Shown: one piece after another, positions 45,077 to 53,512 of the stretch
Numbering within the stretch: the stretch's first letter is position 1
Layout of the letters: each line of letters begins with the position of its first letter
Assembly: GCF_001543175.1 (NCBI RefSeq)
Contig: NZ_CP014161.1
Coordinates: 1,910,263-1,974,262 of the forward strand
Direction of reading: 5' to 3'
Origin: Aerococcus urinae
GTDB lineage: Bacteria > Bacillota > Bacilli > Lactobacillales > Aerococcaceae
Length of the DNA: 64,000 nucleotides
Program-made: the position numbers and the translations under genes
Notes under the pieces: model-generated
What the model was told of the DNA's origin: nothing
The model's database searches: none
Seen by the model: only the letters and a program-made list of their open reading frames with translations

Positions 45077-45379
45077 TTCCTGAGGGATCTTCAAGTTGCC
45101 CCTTCTCCTTTATTTGACTTCTTTTTTCACCCACCTAAAAAAGCCTGCTTTTTCCTTTTTAAGTCAATACTTGTATTATTTAGGCAAATCAAGTCACTGC
45201 AATCTCATAAAAGTAGCTTTACTTTGGTAAGCCGCTTTAATAGAAAGCAATTGTTTCACAGTTTAGATTTCTTGTAGACTTACATCGCTCAGGAATAGGA
45301 AATCTTTAGAATTTATTAAAAATATGGTAAAATAGAGGATGTATGTATACCTTTATCGTTAACTACAAAGGAGAAAAAT

Positions 45380-47410
45380 ATGAAAGATAGTAAACATAGT
45401 GGACGGCTGTCCAATATTTTAAATCAATCCAATATTTTTGTGCCTTTGGTTATTGCTGCCATCTTAGTTTTCCTAGCGGTAGGGATGTTGATGCATAACA
45501 ATCCCTTAATTGCCATGATTTCATTTCTTTTGGTTATTTTTGCTATTATTCTGGTTTATGTAGCTTTCAGGTTGATTGAACAGGAACTGAATAAGCAGGT
45601 CTATGACCTCACTGATGATATTCAAACCATTGAAAATGAAATTCTTTTACAGATCCCCCTAGGAATTATTTTGTTTGAAGAGGATGACACCATACGTTGG
45701 ATGAATCCCTATATGCAAAATTACTTTAATAGTAGTGATACTTTAGGCAATAAGATTGATGACGTGGATAGCGTTTTATCCGATATCTACCACCAATTAA
45801 AAGAAAGGGATGAAGATGACGTCACTGGCCACCCGATTTCCTGGGATGACCACTATCTCTCGGTGGGACTTTTGGAAGACCAAAATGCTATGTATATGCT
45901 AGATATCACTGAATATGGTCGTATAGCCGATGTGGCTGACAAGAACCGTCTAGTCATTGCTAACATCTTAATTGATAACTATGACGAAACCATCGCTTCC
46001 TATTCCGACCGGCGGAAATCCACAGTGGATAACTTTATGACTAAGCAATTATTCGCTTGGGCTAAGAAGTTTGGTTCTTTTATCAAGCGTTTGGATGACG
46101 ACCGTTTCCTTTTAGTCACTACGTATGGGGAATTGATGGAAATGGAAGAAGACCGCTTTTCAGTCATCGATACCATTCGCGAGACGACCTCTAAGGGCAA
46201 CTTCCCCTTGACGATTTCCATGGGGATTTCTTACCAAGAAGAGGATGATGAAGCGCCAGATATTGGGAAAATTAACGAAATTGCCCAATCTAACTTGGAT
46301 TTAGCCCTTAGTCGTGGGGGAGATCAGGTGGTTATTAAGATTGAAAGCGAAAAAGCGCGTTACTATGGTGGAAAAACCAACCCCATGGTAAAGAGAACGC
46401 ATGTTCGTTCCCGCCAAATTGCAACCACCATTGCCCAAATGATGCAACAAAACGAATCTATCTTTGTAATGGGTCACGATTATCCGGATATGGATGCCAT
46501 CGGGGCCTGCATTGGGATTCGAAGCATTGCCGAGATGAATGATCGCAAGTGTCATATTATTATTGACGAATCACGGATTAATTCTGACATCGAGAAGTTA
46601 CTAGTGGAATTGCGTAAGGATGAGGTCATTAGTGAATCCATCATCAGCCCGCAAGAAGCTGAAGAGCTGATTGAACACAATTCCTTACTCTTTATCGTCG
46701 ATGTTCACCGGCCTTCGATTACTACCGCACCGAAATTGATTGATATGGTGAATGGGGTAGTGGTGATCGACCACCACCGTAAAGGGGAAGAATATCCTGA
46801 GAATGTCCTCCTAGAGTATATTGAACCTTATGCCTCATCAACCTGTGAGCTGATCACCGAGTTTTTTGAATATCAGAACGCTTCCTCTAAATCCATTAAC
46901 CGGATTGAAGCAACGACCATGTTAGCTGGGATCATTATTGACTCCAGGAACTTTACCTTAAGAACGGGATCACGGACTTTTGACGCCGCTTCTTACTTAA
47001 AATCCTGTGGGGCCGATTCAATCCTGATTCAAGAGTTCCTCAAGGAGGACTTGTCCGAATACATTAAACGGAATGAATTGATTGAAAGTGTCGACATCAT
47101 GCCACCTTACTATGGGATCGCTGCGGGGGATGATGACACGGTCTATTCCACAGTGACTGCAGCTCAGGCGGCTGACTCCTTACTATCTATGAACGGGATT
47201 GTCGCTTCCTTTGTGGTCTTCTTAAGAGAAGACAAGCGGGTAGGGATCTCTGCTCGTAGTATGGGGAATGTTAATGTACAAACCGTTATGGAAGAACTTG
47301 GCGGCGGCGGCCACTTGTCGAATGCCGCTACCCAAATTTCTGATGTTAGTGTCAGTCAAGCCCGTGAGCTTTTAGTTGATGTGATTAAGAAACAAAGTGA
47401 GGAAGACTAG
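45380..47410 (+). CDS. gdpP: Cyclic-di-AMP phosphodiesterase GdpP
   Basis: A 676-residue membrane enzyme that hydrolyses c-di-AMP to pApA. Two N-terminal helices (~18-65) are followed by a PAS-like sensor (~75-175), then a degenerate GGDEF domain (~180-315) lacking the intact GGDEF motif. DHH domain: VMGHDYPDMDAIGA, FIVDVHRPS and VVIDHHRKGEEYP carry the metal ligands. DHHA1 domain ends in GGGGHLSNAATQI. Usual neighbour of rplI and dnaB, here separated from them by an ABC transporter. AAAGGAG is upstream. Confidence 0.96.
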   Translation: MKDSKHSGRLSNILNQSNIFVPLVIAAILVFLAVGMLMHNNPLIAMISFLLVIFAIILVYVAFRLIEQELNKQVYDLTDDIQTIENEILLQIPLGIILFEEDDTIRWMNPYMQNYFNSSDTLGNKIDDVDSVLSDIYHQLKERDEDDVTGHPISWDDHYLSVGLLEDQNAMYMLDITEYGRIADVADKNRLVIANILIDNYDETIASYSDRRKSTVDNFMTKQLFAWAKKFGSFIKRLDDDRFLLVTTYGELMEMEEDRFSVIDTIRETTSKGNFPLTISMGISYQEEDDEAPDIGKINEIAQSNLDLALSRGGDQVVIKIESEKARYYGGKTNPMVKRTHVRSRQIATTIAQMMQQNESIFVMGHDYPDMDAIGACIGIRSIAEMNDRKCHIIIDESRINSDIEKLLVELRKDEVISESIISPQEAEELIEHNSLLFIVDVHRPSITTAPKLIDMVNGVVVIDHHRKGEEYPENVLLEYIEPYASSTCELITEFFEYQNASSKSINRIEATTMLAGIIIDSRNFTLRTGSRTFDAASYLKSCGADSILIQEFLKEDLSEYIKRNELIESVDIMPPYYGIAAGDDDTVYSTVTAAQAADSLLSMNGIVASFVVFLREDKRVGISARSMGNVNVQTVMEELGGGGHLSNAATQISDVSVSQARELLVDVIKKQSEED

Positions 47411-47464
47411 GCAGGGAGACTGTCAAAAAAGCAGAGTTTTAACTTTTATTATATAGGAAGGAAG

Positions 47465-47507
47465 ATAATCAACATGAGACAGTCTGGCTCTTGTTGATTA
47501 TTTTCTT
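47465..47507 (+). terminator. Terminator after gdpP
   Basis: ATAATCAAC pairs with GTTGATTAT over a 19-nt loop, then TTTCTTT. It is just ahead of the ABC ATPase gene. Confidence 0.65.
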
Positions 47508-47527
47508 TATCAGGAAAGTAGGTAATT

Positions 47528-48238
47528 ATGAAAGAGAATATTATCCAAGTCGACCATTTAAATATTGCCAGTGACCAAGGGGCTATTATTAAGGACTTGT
47601 CTTTTACCATTGCAGCGGGGGAGTTTGTTGGCATTAAGGGACCTTCCGGTTCAGGAAAGAGTACCTTATTGAAATACTTGGCCCAATTGTATGATCCAGC
47701 TTTACAGGTTTCCGGGACTTACCAATTAAATGGCCAAAGGATTGAGGATTACCCGCCAACCACTATCCGTAAGCAAGTGTCTTATTGTTTCCAATCCCCG
47801 CAATTATTTGGCCACACGGTGAGAGAAAACCTGGCCTTTCCTTTTGAAATTCGTGGGGAAGATTTCGATGAGTCCTTAGCCAAGCGAGGCTTAGAAGCCA
47901 TGGCCTTGGATACCCGTTTTATCGATAAGGCGATTGATACCTTATCTGGCGGGGAGAAGCAGCGGGTGGCTTTAATTCGGAACCTCTTTTTTGAACCCAA
48001 GGTGCTCTTATTAGATGAAATTACCAGTGCCCTGGATGCTAAGTCCCGTGACCTGGTTTGGTCCTGGCTAAAAGATTATCGCGCTAAACACCAGGTGACT
48101 TACTTGATGGTTTCCCACATTGATTCGGAACATGAGATGACTGACCGAACGCTGACCTTATCAGCTACGGAAAAAGCGCCATCTGATGAAGATGAATCAT
48201 CTAGCCAAGAAAAGGCAGGGGGTGAAGTGGGTGAATAG
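47528..48238 (+). CDS. ABC transporter ATP-binding protein (FetA/YbbL-like)
   Basis: A 236-residue ATPase. Walker A GPSGSGKSTLLKYL, Q-loop YCFQSPQLFG, signature LSGGEKQRVALIRNL, Walker B VLLLDEITSALD, H-loop VSHIDSEHE. A Ser/Glu-rich tail extends past the domain. It is paired with UPF0014/FetB-type permeases, which in E. coli FetAB are linked to iron export and oxidative-stress resistance. The role here is inferred from that pairing. Confidence 0.9.
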   Translation: MKENIIQVDHLNIASDQGAIIKDLSFTIAAGEFVGIKGPSGSGKSTLLKYLAQLYDPALQVSGTYQLNGQRIEDYPPTTIRKQVSYCFQSPQLFGHTVRENLAFPFEIRGEDFDESLAKRGLEAMALDTRFIDKAIDTLSGGEKQRVALIRNLFFEPKVLLLDEITSALDAKSRDLVWSWLKDYRAKHQVTYLMVSHIDSEHEMTDRTLTLSATEKAPSDEDESSSQEKAGGEVGE

Positions 48239-49013
48239 TATGCTCCAAGCCAACCCCCTTTCTCTGATTTTCAGTGCGGGCCTGGTGGTGATTAGTCTCT
48301 ACATTTCCTACCGCCAACGCTTAGGCTTAGAGGGCGAATTAATCACTTCCGCTTTTCGAGTGGTCCTGCAACTTTATCTCGTGGGATTGGTTCTTTCCTT
48401 TATTTTTGATATCAACCACCCACTCTTGACTGCTACGCTGATCGGTCTGATTATTATTAATGCGGCCTTTCACGCAGCGAAACGGGGCCAGGGGGTTGAC
48501 CACGTTTTTTGGATCTCGCTCTTAGCCATTAGCTTTACGGTGGTCGGGACGCTTTCCTTACTGGTTCTAGGTGGGGCCCTGGCTTTTACCCCTTCACAGG
48601 TAATTGCCTTAGGTGGAACCATCGCCGGAAATTCCATGACCGCTCTGGGCCTAGCTTATGGGCATTTACTAACTACTTTCGACCAAGATAGCCAAAAGAT
48701 CCAAGAACGCTTAGCCTTAGGAGCCAATCCCAAGCAGGCTTCCATGGCAATTATCCGCCAAGCCATGCAAAAAGGGATGCGTCCAACCTTGGACAAGGCC
48801 TATGCGGTGGGGATTGTAACCTTTCCGGGGACCATGAATGGTTTGCTCTTTGCTGGGGTAGAGCCTAAGACCGCTATTATGTACCAGATGATGATTATGT
48901 TCACCCATATCTCAACGGCAACCATCGCTTCTTACGTGGCCACCCATTTTGCCTATCAGAGTTTCTTTGATGACCGGCAACGCTTAAAATTAAGCGCCCA
49001 TAGTCGCGATTAG
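48231..49013 (+). CDS. FetB/YbbM-family ABC permease, copy 1
   Basis: A ~260-residue UPF0014 membrane protein with seven or so helices. Family motifs: GGTIAGNSMTALGLAYGHL, ERLALGANPKQAS, and KAYAVGIVTFPGTMNGLLFAGVEP. The start is placed at GTG 48231 (AGGGGGTGA upstream), overlapping the ATPase stop; ATG 48240 is the alternative. Followed immediately by a paralogue. Confidence 0.88.
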   Translation: MNSMLQANPLSLIFSAGLVVISLYISYRQRLGLEGELITSAFRVVLQLYLVGLVLSFIFDINHPLLTATLIGLIIINAAFHAAKRGQGVDHVFWISLLAISFTVVGTLSLLVLGGALAFTPSQVIALGGTIAGNSMTALGLAYGHLLTTFDQDSQKIQERLALGANPKQASMAIIRQAMQKGMRPTLDKAYAVGIVTFPGTMNGLLFAGVEPKTAIMYQMMIMFTHISTATIASYVATHFAYQSFFDDRQRLKLSAHSRD

Positions 49014-49026
49014 GAGGAGGAATAGC

Positions 49027-49806
49027 ATGGAAAATGTAAGCATGACCCCAATAGCCCTAGCCTTTTCTTTTTCTTTAGTCTTGATTAGTTTAGCGATTTC
49101 CTATTTTAACCAATTGAAGTTAGAGAAGGCGATCTTGACAGCAGGGATCAGAATTGTTATCCAATTGTCGATTGCAGCATTGATTTTTCAATTTATTTTT
49201 ACTAAGGATAATTTTTATTTATCGGCCCTCTTACTCTTGATGATGTTAGTGATTGCGGCTTGGAACGCCTCTAAGCGCGGTGGGCAGATTAAGGGACGCT
49301 TTTGGATTGCCCTTGTGACTCTAATGGTGACAGAAGGAGTGACTCTCTTTGTCTTTGTGGGCTCAGGAGCGGTGCAATGGACCCCGTCTCAGGTGATTCC
49401 CATTTCGGGGATGATTATCGGTAATGCCATGAATGCGGTAGGTTTGGTCTATTCGGACTTACTGACCTACTTTAGTGACCAGTCGCAGGCCATCTTGGAA
49501 CGTTTGGCATTGGGCGCAAGTCCTCGGCAAGCGTCACAGGGATTGATCCGGCAAACTATTGCTGATGGAATGATTCCAACCATTGATGGCGCTAAGACCA
49601 CGGGAATCGTCACCCTGCCCGGAATGATGATGGGCTTACTCTTTGCAGGTGTTGACCCCATGACTGCCGTCCTCTATCAAAGTATTGTCATGTTTATGAC
49701 CCTATCGACTGCGGCAATTACTACTTTTGTGTCTTCATTATTAACTTATCGGAAGTTCTTTACCGACCGCGAGCTCTTGATTCGCCGTCATTCCTCAGAT
49801 AAGTAA
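49027..49806 (+). CDS. FetB/YbbM-family ABC permease, copy 2
   Basis: A 259-residue paralogue of the preceding permease with matching motifs at matching places: GMIIGNAMNAVGLVYSDL, ERLALGASPRQAS, GAKTTGIVTLPGMMMGLLFAGVDP. Spacing of 13 bp and AGGAGGAGG upstream. FetAB systems usually have one permease gene, so this pair may form a heteromeric channel with the single ATPase (inference). Confidence 0.88.
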   Translation: MENVSMTPIALAFSFSLVLISLAISYFNQLKLEKAILTAGIRIVIQLSIAALIFQFIFTKDNFYLSALLLLMMLVIAAWNASKRGGQIKGRFWIALVTLMVTEGVTLFVFVGSGAVQWTPSQVIPISGMIIGNAMNAVGLVYSDLLTYFSDQSQAILERLALGASPRQASQGLIRQTIADGMIPTIDGAKTTGIVTLPGMMMGLLFAGVDPMTAVLYQSIVMFMTLSTAAITTFVSSLLTYRKFFTDRELLIRRHSSDK

Positions 49807-49939
49807 GTGAAGCAGAAGGGCAAAGCTTGAGCTCTGGGCAATTCTTTATTAGAATAAGATTATGTTTATTCGTGGACAGGTCCAATACACAAAGCCTGTT
49901 AGCTATGAGACAAAGACAATTACACAAGGAGGCTTAACA

Positions 49940-50392
49940 ATGAAAGTCATTTTTCTACAAGATGTGAAAGGCCAAGGTAAAAAAGGTGAAATCAAAGAGG
50001 TGAATACCGGCTATGCGCAAAACTTCCTCTTCAAAAAAGGGTTAGCCAAGGAAGCCACCAAGTCAGCCGTTTCGGCCTTAGAAGGGAAGAAGAAAGCCCA
50101 AGCCAAGGAAGCTGCTGAAGAATTAGCCGAAGCTAAGGAACTGAAGAAAAAATTAGAAGATGAAGAAACCGTCGTGGAAGTCAAAGCCAAGGGTGGCGAA
50201 GATGGCCGTCTCTTCGGTTCGGTGACTTCTAAGCAAATCGCCCAGGCCTTGAAGAAACAATATGACATCAAGGTCGACAAGCGTAAAATTGACCTGCCTG
50301 AACCGATCCGGGCTTTTGGGTACCGAAATGTGCCAGTCAAATTGCATACTGATGTGGAAGCGACTATCCGCGTCCACATTGTTGAAGAATAA
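49940..50392 (+). CDS. rplI: 50S ribosomal protein L9
   Basis: A 150-residue L9. N-terminal domain [30 protein letters not shown], a long charged central helix (~40-80), and the C-terminal domain ending [20 protein letters not shown]. The start is fixed by ACAAGGAGG 7 bp before ATG 49940; the 26-residue upstream extension lacks homology. In the usual gdpP-rplI-dnaB neighbourhood. Confidence 0.97.
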   Translation: MKVIFLQDVKGQGKKGEIKEVNTGYAQNFLFKKGLAKEATKSAVSALEGKKKAQAKEAAEELAEAKELKKKLEDEETVVEVKAKGGEDGRLFGSVTSKQIAQALKKQYDIKVDKRKIDLPEPIRAFGYRNVPVKLHTDVEATIRVHIVEE

Positions 50393-50408
50393 TTAGCCGC
50401 AAGCTTTG

Positions 50409-50448
50409 AGAGCCAGGACTGGGGGATTTCACCCACTGGCTCTTTTTC
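50409..50448 (+). terminator. Terminator after rplI
   Basis: AGAGCCAG and TGGGGGA pair with CACCCA and CTGGCTCT; T run follows. Confidence 0.85.
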
Positions 50449-50540
50449 TTGTCTTTTTAACAGAGAAGGATTAGTATATGGTATTTGGAAAAGTTCATGT
50501 ATAATAGTAGGGATCGGATGAGAAAGGATGGTCTGAAGCG

Positions 50541-51914
50541 ATGGCAGATGAACAGTTAATCGAGCGCATTCCGCCTCAAAGTATTGAAGCGGAACAGGCA
50601 GTCTTAGGGTCGGTGTTCTTGGATCCTGAGGTTTTTCCTGCTGTCAATGAATATATCGAACCCCAAGACTTCTATAAACGGGCCCACCAACTCATCTTTG
50701 AAAGCATGCGGCAGCTGAACGAAGACCAAGAGGGGATTGACGTGATTACGGTTCAGGATAGCCTCTTAAGTCAAGGCATGCTGGATAATATCGGTGGGGC
50801 AGACTACCTCTTCGAACTAGCGACCAATACCCCAACCGCTGCCCATGCGGAATACTATGCCCAAATCGTGGAACAAAAATCGATCTTACGGAAATTAATT
50901 CATGCTTCCAATGAGATCTCAAGGGAGAGTTACGAGGAACAATCGGATGTCATGGACATCTTGGACCATGCCGAACGGTCGATTTTAGATGTTTCTCAAA
51001 GCCGTAACCGCAGTGGTTTTGTCCATATTGGCAAGGTCTTGAACCAGTCCTTGGATACTATTGAAGAATTATCCAAGAATAAGAAGTCAATTACGGGCCT
51101 AGCTACCGGTTATCCCGATTTAGACCGCATGACGGCAGGTTTACATGAAGACGAGTTGATTATTATCGCCGCCCGTCCTGGGGTCGGAAAGACGGCTTTC
51201 GCCTTAAATATCGCTCAAAATGTTGCCACTAAACAAGGCGCAGTGGTAGCCCTTTTTTCCCTGGAAATGGGAGCTGAATCCTTGGTTAACCGGATGTTAT
51301 GTGCTGAGGGCAGTATTGATGCGGGCCGCTTGCGGACGGGGCAATTGCTGGAACAAGAGTGGTCTGATTTAATTGTGGCCATGGGGGCCTTGGGGTCTTC
51401 TGAGATTTATATCGATGACACTCCCGGAAACCGGATGGCAGAAATTCGGGCCAAGTCCCGTCGTCTCTACCAAGATAAGGGGAAATTGGATTTAATTGTG
51501 ATTGACTACTTGCAGTTGATTGAAGGGAGCCGGCGGAGCGAAAACCGCCAACAAGAGGTTTCGGAAATTTCCCGGCAGCTAAAGAAATTAGCCAAAGAAC
51601 TGTCTTGTCCCGTGGTCGCTTTGTCCCAATTATCGCGGTCCGTGGAACAAAGACAGGATAAACGCCCGGTCCTCAGTGATATCCGGGAATCGGGATCCAT
51701 TGAACAAGATGCCGATATCGTGGCCTTCCTCTACCGTGAAGACTATTATGAGCGCGAAGATGGGGAAGAGGGCGAAGACCAGGATGAGAATAATATTATC
51801 GAAGTTATCATCGAGAAGAACCGGGCCGGGGCTCGGGGAACCGTCAAGTTGATCTTTACCAAAGAGTTCAATAAATTCTCTTCCGTCAGCTTTAGGGATG
51901 AGGAAATAATGTAA
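50541..51914 (+). CDS. dnaB: Replicative DNA helicase DnaB
   Basis: A 457-residue hexameric helicase (DnaC in Bacillus naming). N-terminal primase-interacting domain: PPQSIEAEQAVLGSVFLDPE. C-terminal RecA-like domain with Walker A ARPGVGKTAFALN, FSLEMGAESLVNRML and Walker B DLIVIDYLQLIEG, then LSQLSRSVEQRQDKRP and IRESGSIEQDADIV. It unwinds DNA ahead of the fork. Transcribed from its own promoter region (TATAAT around 50501). Confidence 0.98.
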   Translation: MADEQLIERIPPQSIEAEQAVLGSVFLDPEVFPAVNEYIEPQDFYKRAHQLIFESMRQLNEDQEGIDVITVQDSLLSQGMLDNIGGADYLFELATNTPTAAHAEYYAQIVEQKSILRKLIHASNEISRESYEEQSDVMDILDHAERSILDVSQSRNRSGFVHIGKVLNQSLDTIEELSKNKKSITGLATGYPDLDRMTAGLHEDELIIIAARPGVGKTAFALNIAQNVATKQGAVVALFSLEMGAESLVNRMLCAEGSIDAGRLRTGQLLEQEWSDLIVAMGALGSSEIYIDDTPGNRMAEIRAKSRRLYQDKGKLDLIVIDYLQLIEGSRRSENRQQEVSEISRQLKKLAKELSCPVVALSQLSRSVEQRQDKRPVLSDIRESGSIEQDADIVAFLYREDYYEREDGEEGEDQDENNIIEVIIEKNRAGARGTVKLIFTKEFNKFSSVSFRDEEIM

Positions 51915-52060
51915 TGACTTAGCTTTGTATAGCTACAATTTTTATTGTAATTGCGCCATCCTATAAGGAAATTGCAATTTTTGACTACTTTTTCCTCCTA
52001 AAATGAAAAAAAGCCTTGCATTTTAGGTCAAACAGGAGTAACATTATAAAGGTAGTCAAC

Positions 52061-52133
52061 GGATCCTTAGCTCAGTTGGTAGAGCAACGGACTCTTAATC
52101 CGTGGGTCGAGGGTTCGAGCCCCTCAGGATCCA
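52061..52133 (+). tRNA. tRNA-Lys (anticodon CTT)
   Basis: 73 nt. Acceptor GGATCCT pairs with AGGATCC, discriminator A. D-arm TAGCTCAGTTGGTAGAGCA. Anticodon stem ACGGA/TCCGT with loop CTCTTAA, anticodon CTT. T-arm GAGGG-TTCGAGC-CCCTC. CCA not encoded. A -35/-10-like pair (TTGCAT, TAACAT/TATAAA) lies upstream at about 52016-52050. Confidence 0.97.
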
Positions 52134-52160
52134 TTTGTGAATTTCACGAGATTTGAAAAG

Positions 52161-52202
52161 TGCTCAAAACCTTGGTAAATAAGCGTTTTGGGCATTTTTT
52201 TT
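52161..52202 (+). terminator. Terminator after tRNA-Lys
   Basis: TGCTCAAAAC pairs with GTTTTGGGCA; T8 follows. Confidence 0.85.
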
Positions 52203-52230
52203 GCAATGGTTTTTGACCGTTTTCAGCGGT

Positions 52231-52262
52231 TTCACGCAAATATCACGCAAATATCACGTAAA
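52231..52262 (+). repeat. Triplicated 11-bp motif downstream of tRNA-Lys
   Basis: Three tandem copies of TCACGYAAATA with 11-bp period, same orientation relative to the tRNA as the motif after tRNA-Leu. Candidate integrase arm sites. The flanking 52263-52445 stretch shows no gene. Confidence 0.7.
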
Positions 52263-52445
52263 AATAGAGGGTTTAAAGCCTACAACCCCAAGGGTTTTAT
52301 AGGAAAGAATAAATGAGTGGTCATAAGAACCGCTTTTTTTATTGCGTTTATACCCAATTTTGGGCATAAGAAGAAGCCTATCGAAGGGAATGACTTTATC
52401 AATTTAATAATGGCAATTATTAAGTTATTCTTTACACTGACAGAC

Positions 52446-52595
52446 TTAATCAAAAACCTTTAGTGCCTTCAGTAAATCGTCAACGTTATCATAAGTTTTA
52501 AGTTGGTCACTTTCCGCTTCTGCTCTTACTTGAATATTCGACCCAACTTCTTCATCTTTAAGTTTATTAACGTCTTCCGTAATTTTACTCCTCAT
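52446..52595 (-). CDS. Small hypothetical protein, 49 aa
   Basis: MRSKITEDVNKLKDEEVG..., ending DDLLKALKVFD; charged, probably helical at both ends. It begins 12 bp after the stop of the next gene on the same strand, consistent with an operon. The ribosome binding site is poor, so the start and even expression are uncertain. No family recognised. It lies in the segment that appears to be an element remnant next to tRNA-Lys. Confidence 0.45.
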   Translation of the reverse strand: MRSKITEDVNKLKDEEVGSNIQVRAEAESDQLKTYDNVDDLLKALKVFD

Positions 52596-52607
52596 TCTAA
52601 CAGTAAC

Positions 52608-52868
52608 TTATTTCAATTCGGCCATTTCCGGAAACTCTTTATCAAATAATTCTTTTTCTTTTGCTGTTAATTTATCGGGATAGTCTGACCAAAAATTATA
52701 GATTTTCTTCCTGTCAAAGCTGAAAAGAAAGGGGCCGAATCTTCCCTCTATATAGTCAATCTGCCATATTTTAGAATCTGGGTTGTCCTTGTACCAGTCA
52801 GTGAATCCCACCAAATGGCTTTCAACAAAAACAGAGTGATCATCTTCATAATATTCATCATCTAGCAT
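52608..52868 (-). CDS. Small hypothetical protein, 86 aa (DUF7675-like)
   Basis: An acidic, aromatic-rich soluble protein (WYKDNPDSKIWQIDYIEG, FLFSFDRKKIYNFWSDYPDKLTAKEKELFDKEFP). The FSFD-KKIYN-W-DYP-LT--EKE-FD pattern recalls small uncharacterised DUF7675-type proteins found in accessory regions. No predicted signal peptide or membrane helix, and no function assigned. Start as given (GTCATGCT region); no strong Shine-Dalgarno. Confidence 0.6.
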   Translation of the reverse strand: MLDDEYYEDDHSVFVESHLVGFTDWYKDNPDSKIWQIDYIEGRFGPFLFSFDRKKIYNFWSDYPDKLTAKEKELFDKEFPEMAELK

Positions 52869-53199
52869 GACTTTTCCTCTTTAACTCGTCATCAATTCTT
52901 ATGTTAATTCTAGCCATATAAAAACCTCCTCTGCGATGATTAGATACCGATATTTTTCCATCATTAACAAGTCTAATACATAAAAAGGTGTCTATATTAT
53001 ATCACCGCATTGACATAGAAAAAAAGCGGTCTAAAGACCGCTCAAACATTGAATTATCAACTGCATACATTGGGCTAATAACGGCAATTATTAGCATGAT
53101 GATTGCCTTGATTCAACTTGTAACAATACTATAATAGCTCCACAAATCGGGTACTCAGTGTAGCCAAACTCTATTTTATGACATTTACTAAAATTTTTC
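52869..53199. other. Intergenic remnant region
   Basis: No intact gene. It includes a hairpin AGCGGTCT/AGACCGCT (53025-53042) with a leftward T run, and a short hydrophobic reading frame (about 53070-53130) lacking a start codon. Confidence 0.4.
53018..53042 (-). terminator. Orphan leftward terminator
   Basis: On the minus strand AGCGGTCT pairs with AGACCGCT and T7 follows, yet no leftward gene is seen to its right. Confidence 0.6.
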
Positions 53200-53230
53200 T
53201 TTACTTTTATATGTGAAAGTTGTAACATAT
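53200..53230 (+). repeat. 31-bp direct repeat, copy 1 (upstream of alcohol dehydrogenase)
   Basis: CTTTACTTTTATATGTGAAA then GTTGTAACATA; matches 53434-53464 except for two bases in the central palindrome. Confidence 0.8.
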
Positions 53231-53234
53231 AAAG

Positions 53235-53252
53235 GTGACAGTTCGCTGTCAC
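53235..53252. other. Perfect TTCG-loop hairpin
   Basis: GTGACAG-TTCG-CTGTCAC directly follows direct-repeat copy 1, without a T run. Confidence 0.6.
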
Positions 53253-53268
53253 ATACCATATTCATTGT

Positions 53269-53346
53269 GGTCATTCGAATAAGGGTAGCTCCTTGATAGT
53301 ACTGTTGAAAAAATTCTCAGCGATCTCAATGGGCTACCTCTTTTCG
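53269..53346 (+). repeat. Flanking hairpin repeat, left copy
   Basis: Begins GGTCATTCGAATA and encloses GGTAGC...GCTACC followed by TCTTTTCG. A second copy follows the alcohol dehydrogenase gene at 54693-54761. Confidence 0.65.
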
Positions 53347-53433
53347 TATTTATAGGTCTTGACCGTTCCATTTAGGGTGAATCAAAGGGCCTTAGTGCGC
53401 ATGATTTGGCTTTTTAAATTTTTTGAAAGATTG

Positions 53434-53464
53434 CTTTACTTTCACATGTGAAAGTTGTAACATA
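53434..53464 (+). promoter_or_regulatory. 31-bp direct repeat, copy 2, with candidate operator
   Basis: Contains the perfect palindrome TTTCACATGTGAAA, then GTTGTAACATA, 49 bp before the alcohol dehydrogenase start. Its repetition 234 bp upstream suggests a regulator-binding site or a duplicated promoter. Confidence 0.5.
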
Positions 53465-53512
53465 ATAAATGAAAACGGATACAAAAAGGAAGATTTGAAA
53501 GGAAGCTGTATC

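Larger units (their letters stand above)
42808..45379. other. Gene-free AT-rich region with parS and DnaA-box clusters
   Basis: A 2.57-kb stretch with no ORF of 60 codons or more on either strand, clearly more AT-rich than the flanking genes. It holds seven parS-like palindromes (42892-45076), a DnaA-box cluster (42831-43138), one terminator (42854-42882), TACTGTACTG repeats near 43229-43247 and 43801, and A/T-only tracts such as 44718-44752. I see no tRNA, rRNA or other recognisable RNA. A centromere-like role is inferred. Confidence 0.75.

Noticed and set aside
53060-53135. Possible small hydrophobic type I toxin (frame ending MMIALIQLVTIL)
   Set aside because: The frame has no upstream start codon or ribosome binding site, and no antisense RNA could be identified; at best a decayed remnant. 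A similar GGCAATTATTA stretch near 52412 is equally broken.
53440-53453. TTTCACATGTGAAA as another parS site
   Set aside because: The central CATG replaces CACGTG, which ParB sites require; more likely an operator of the alcohol dehydrogenase gene.
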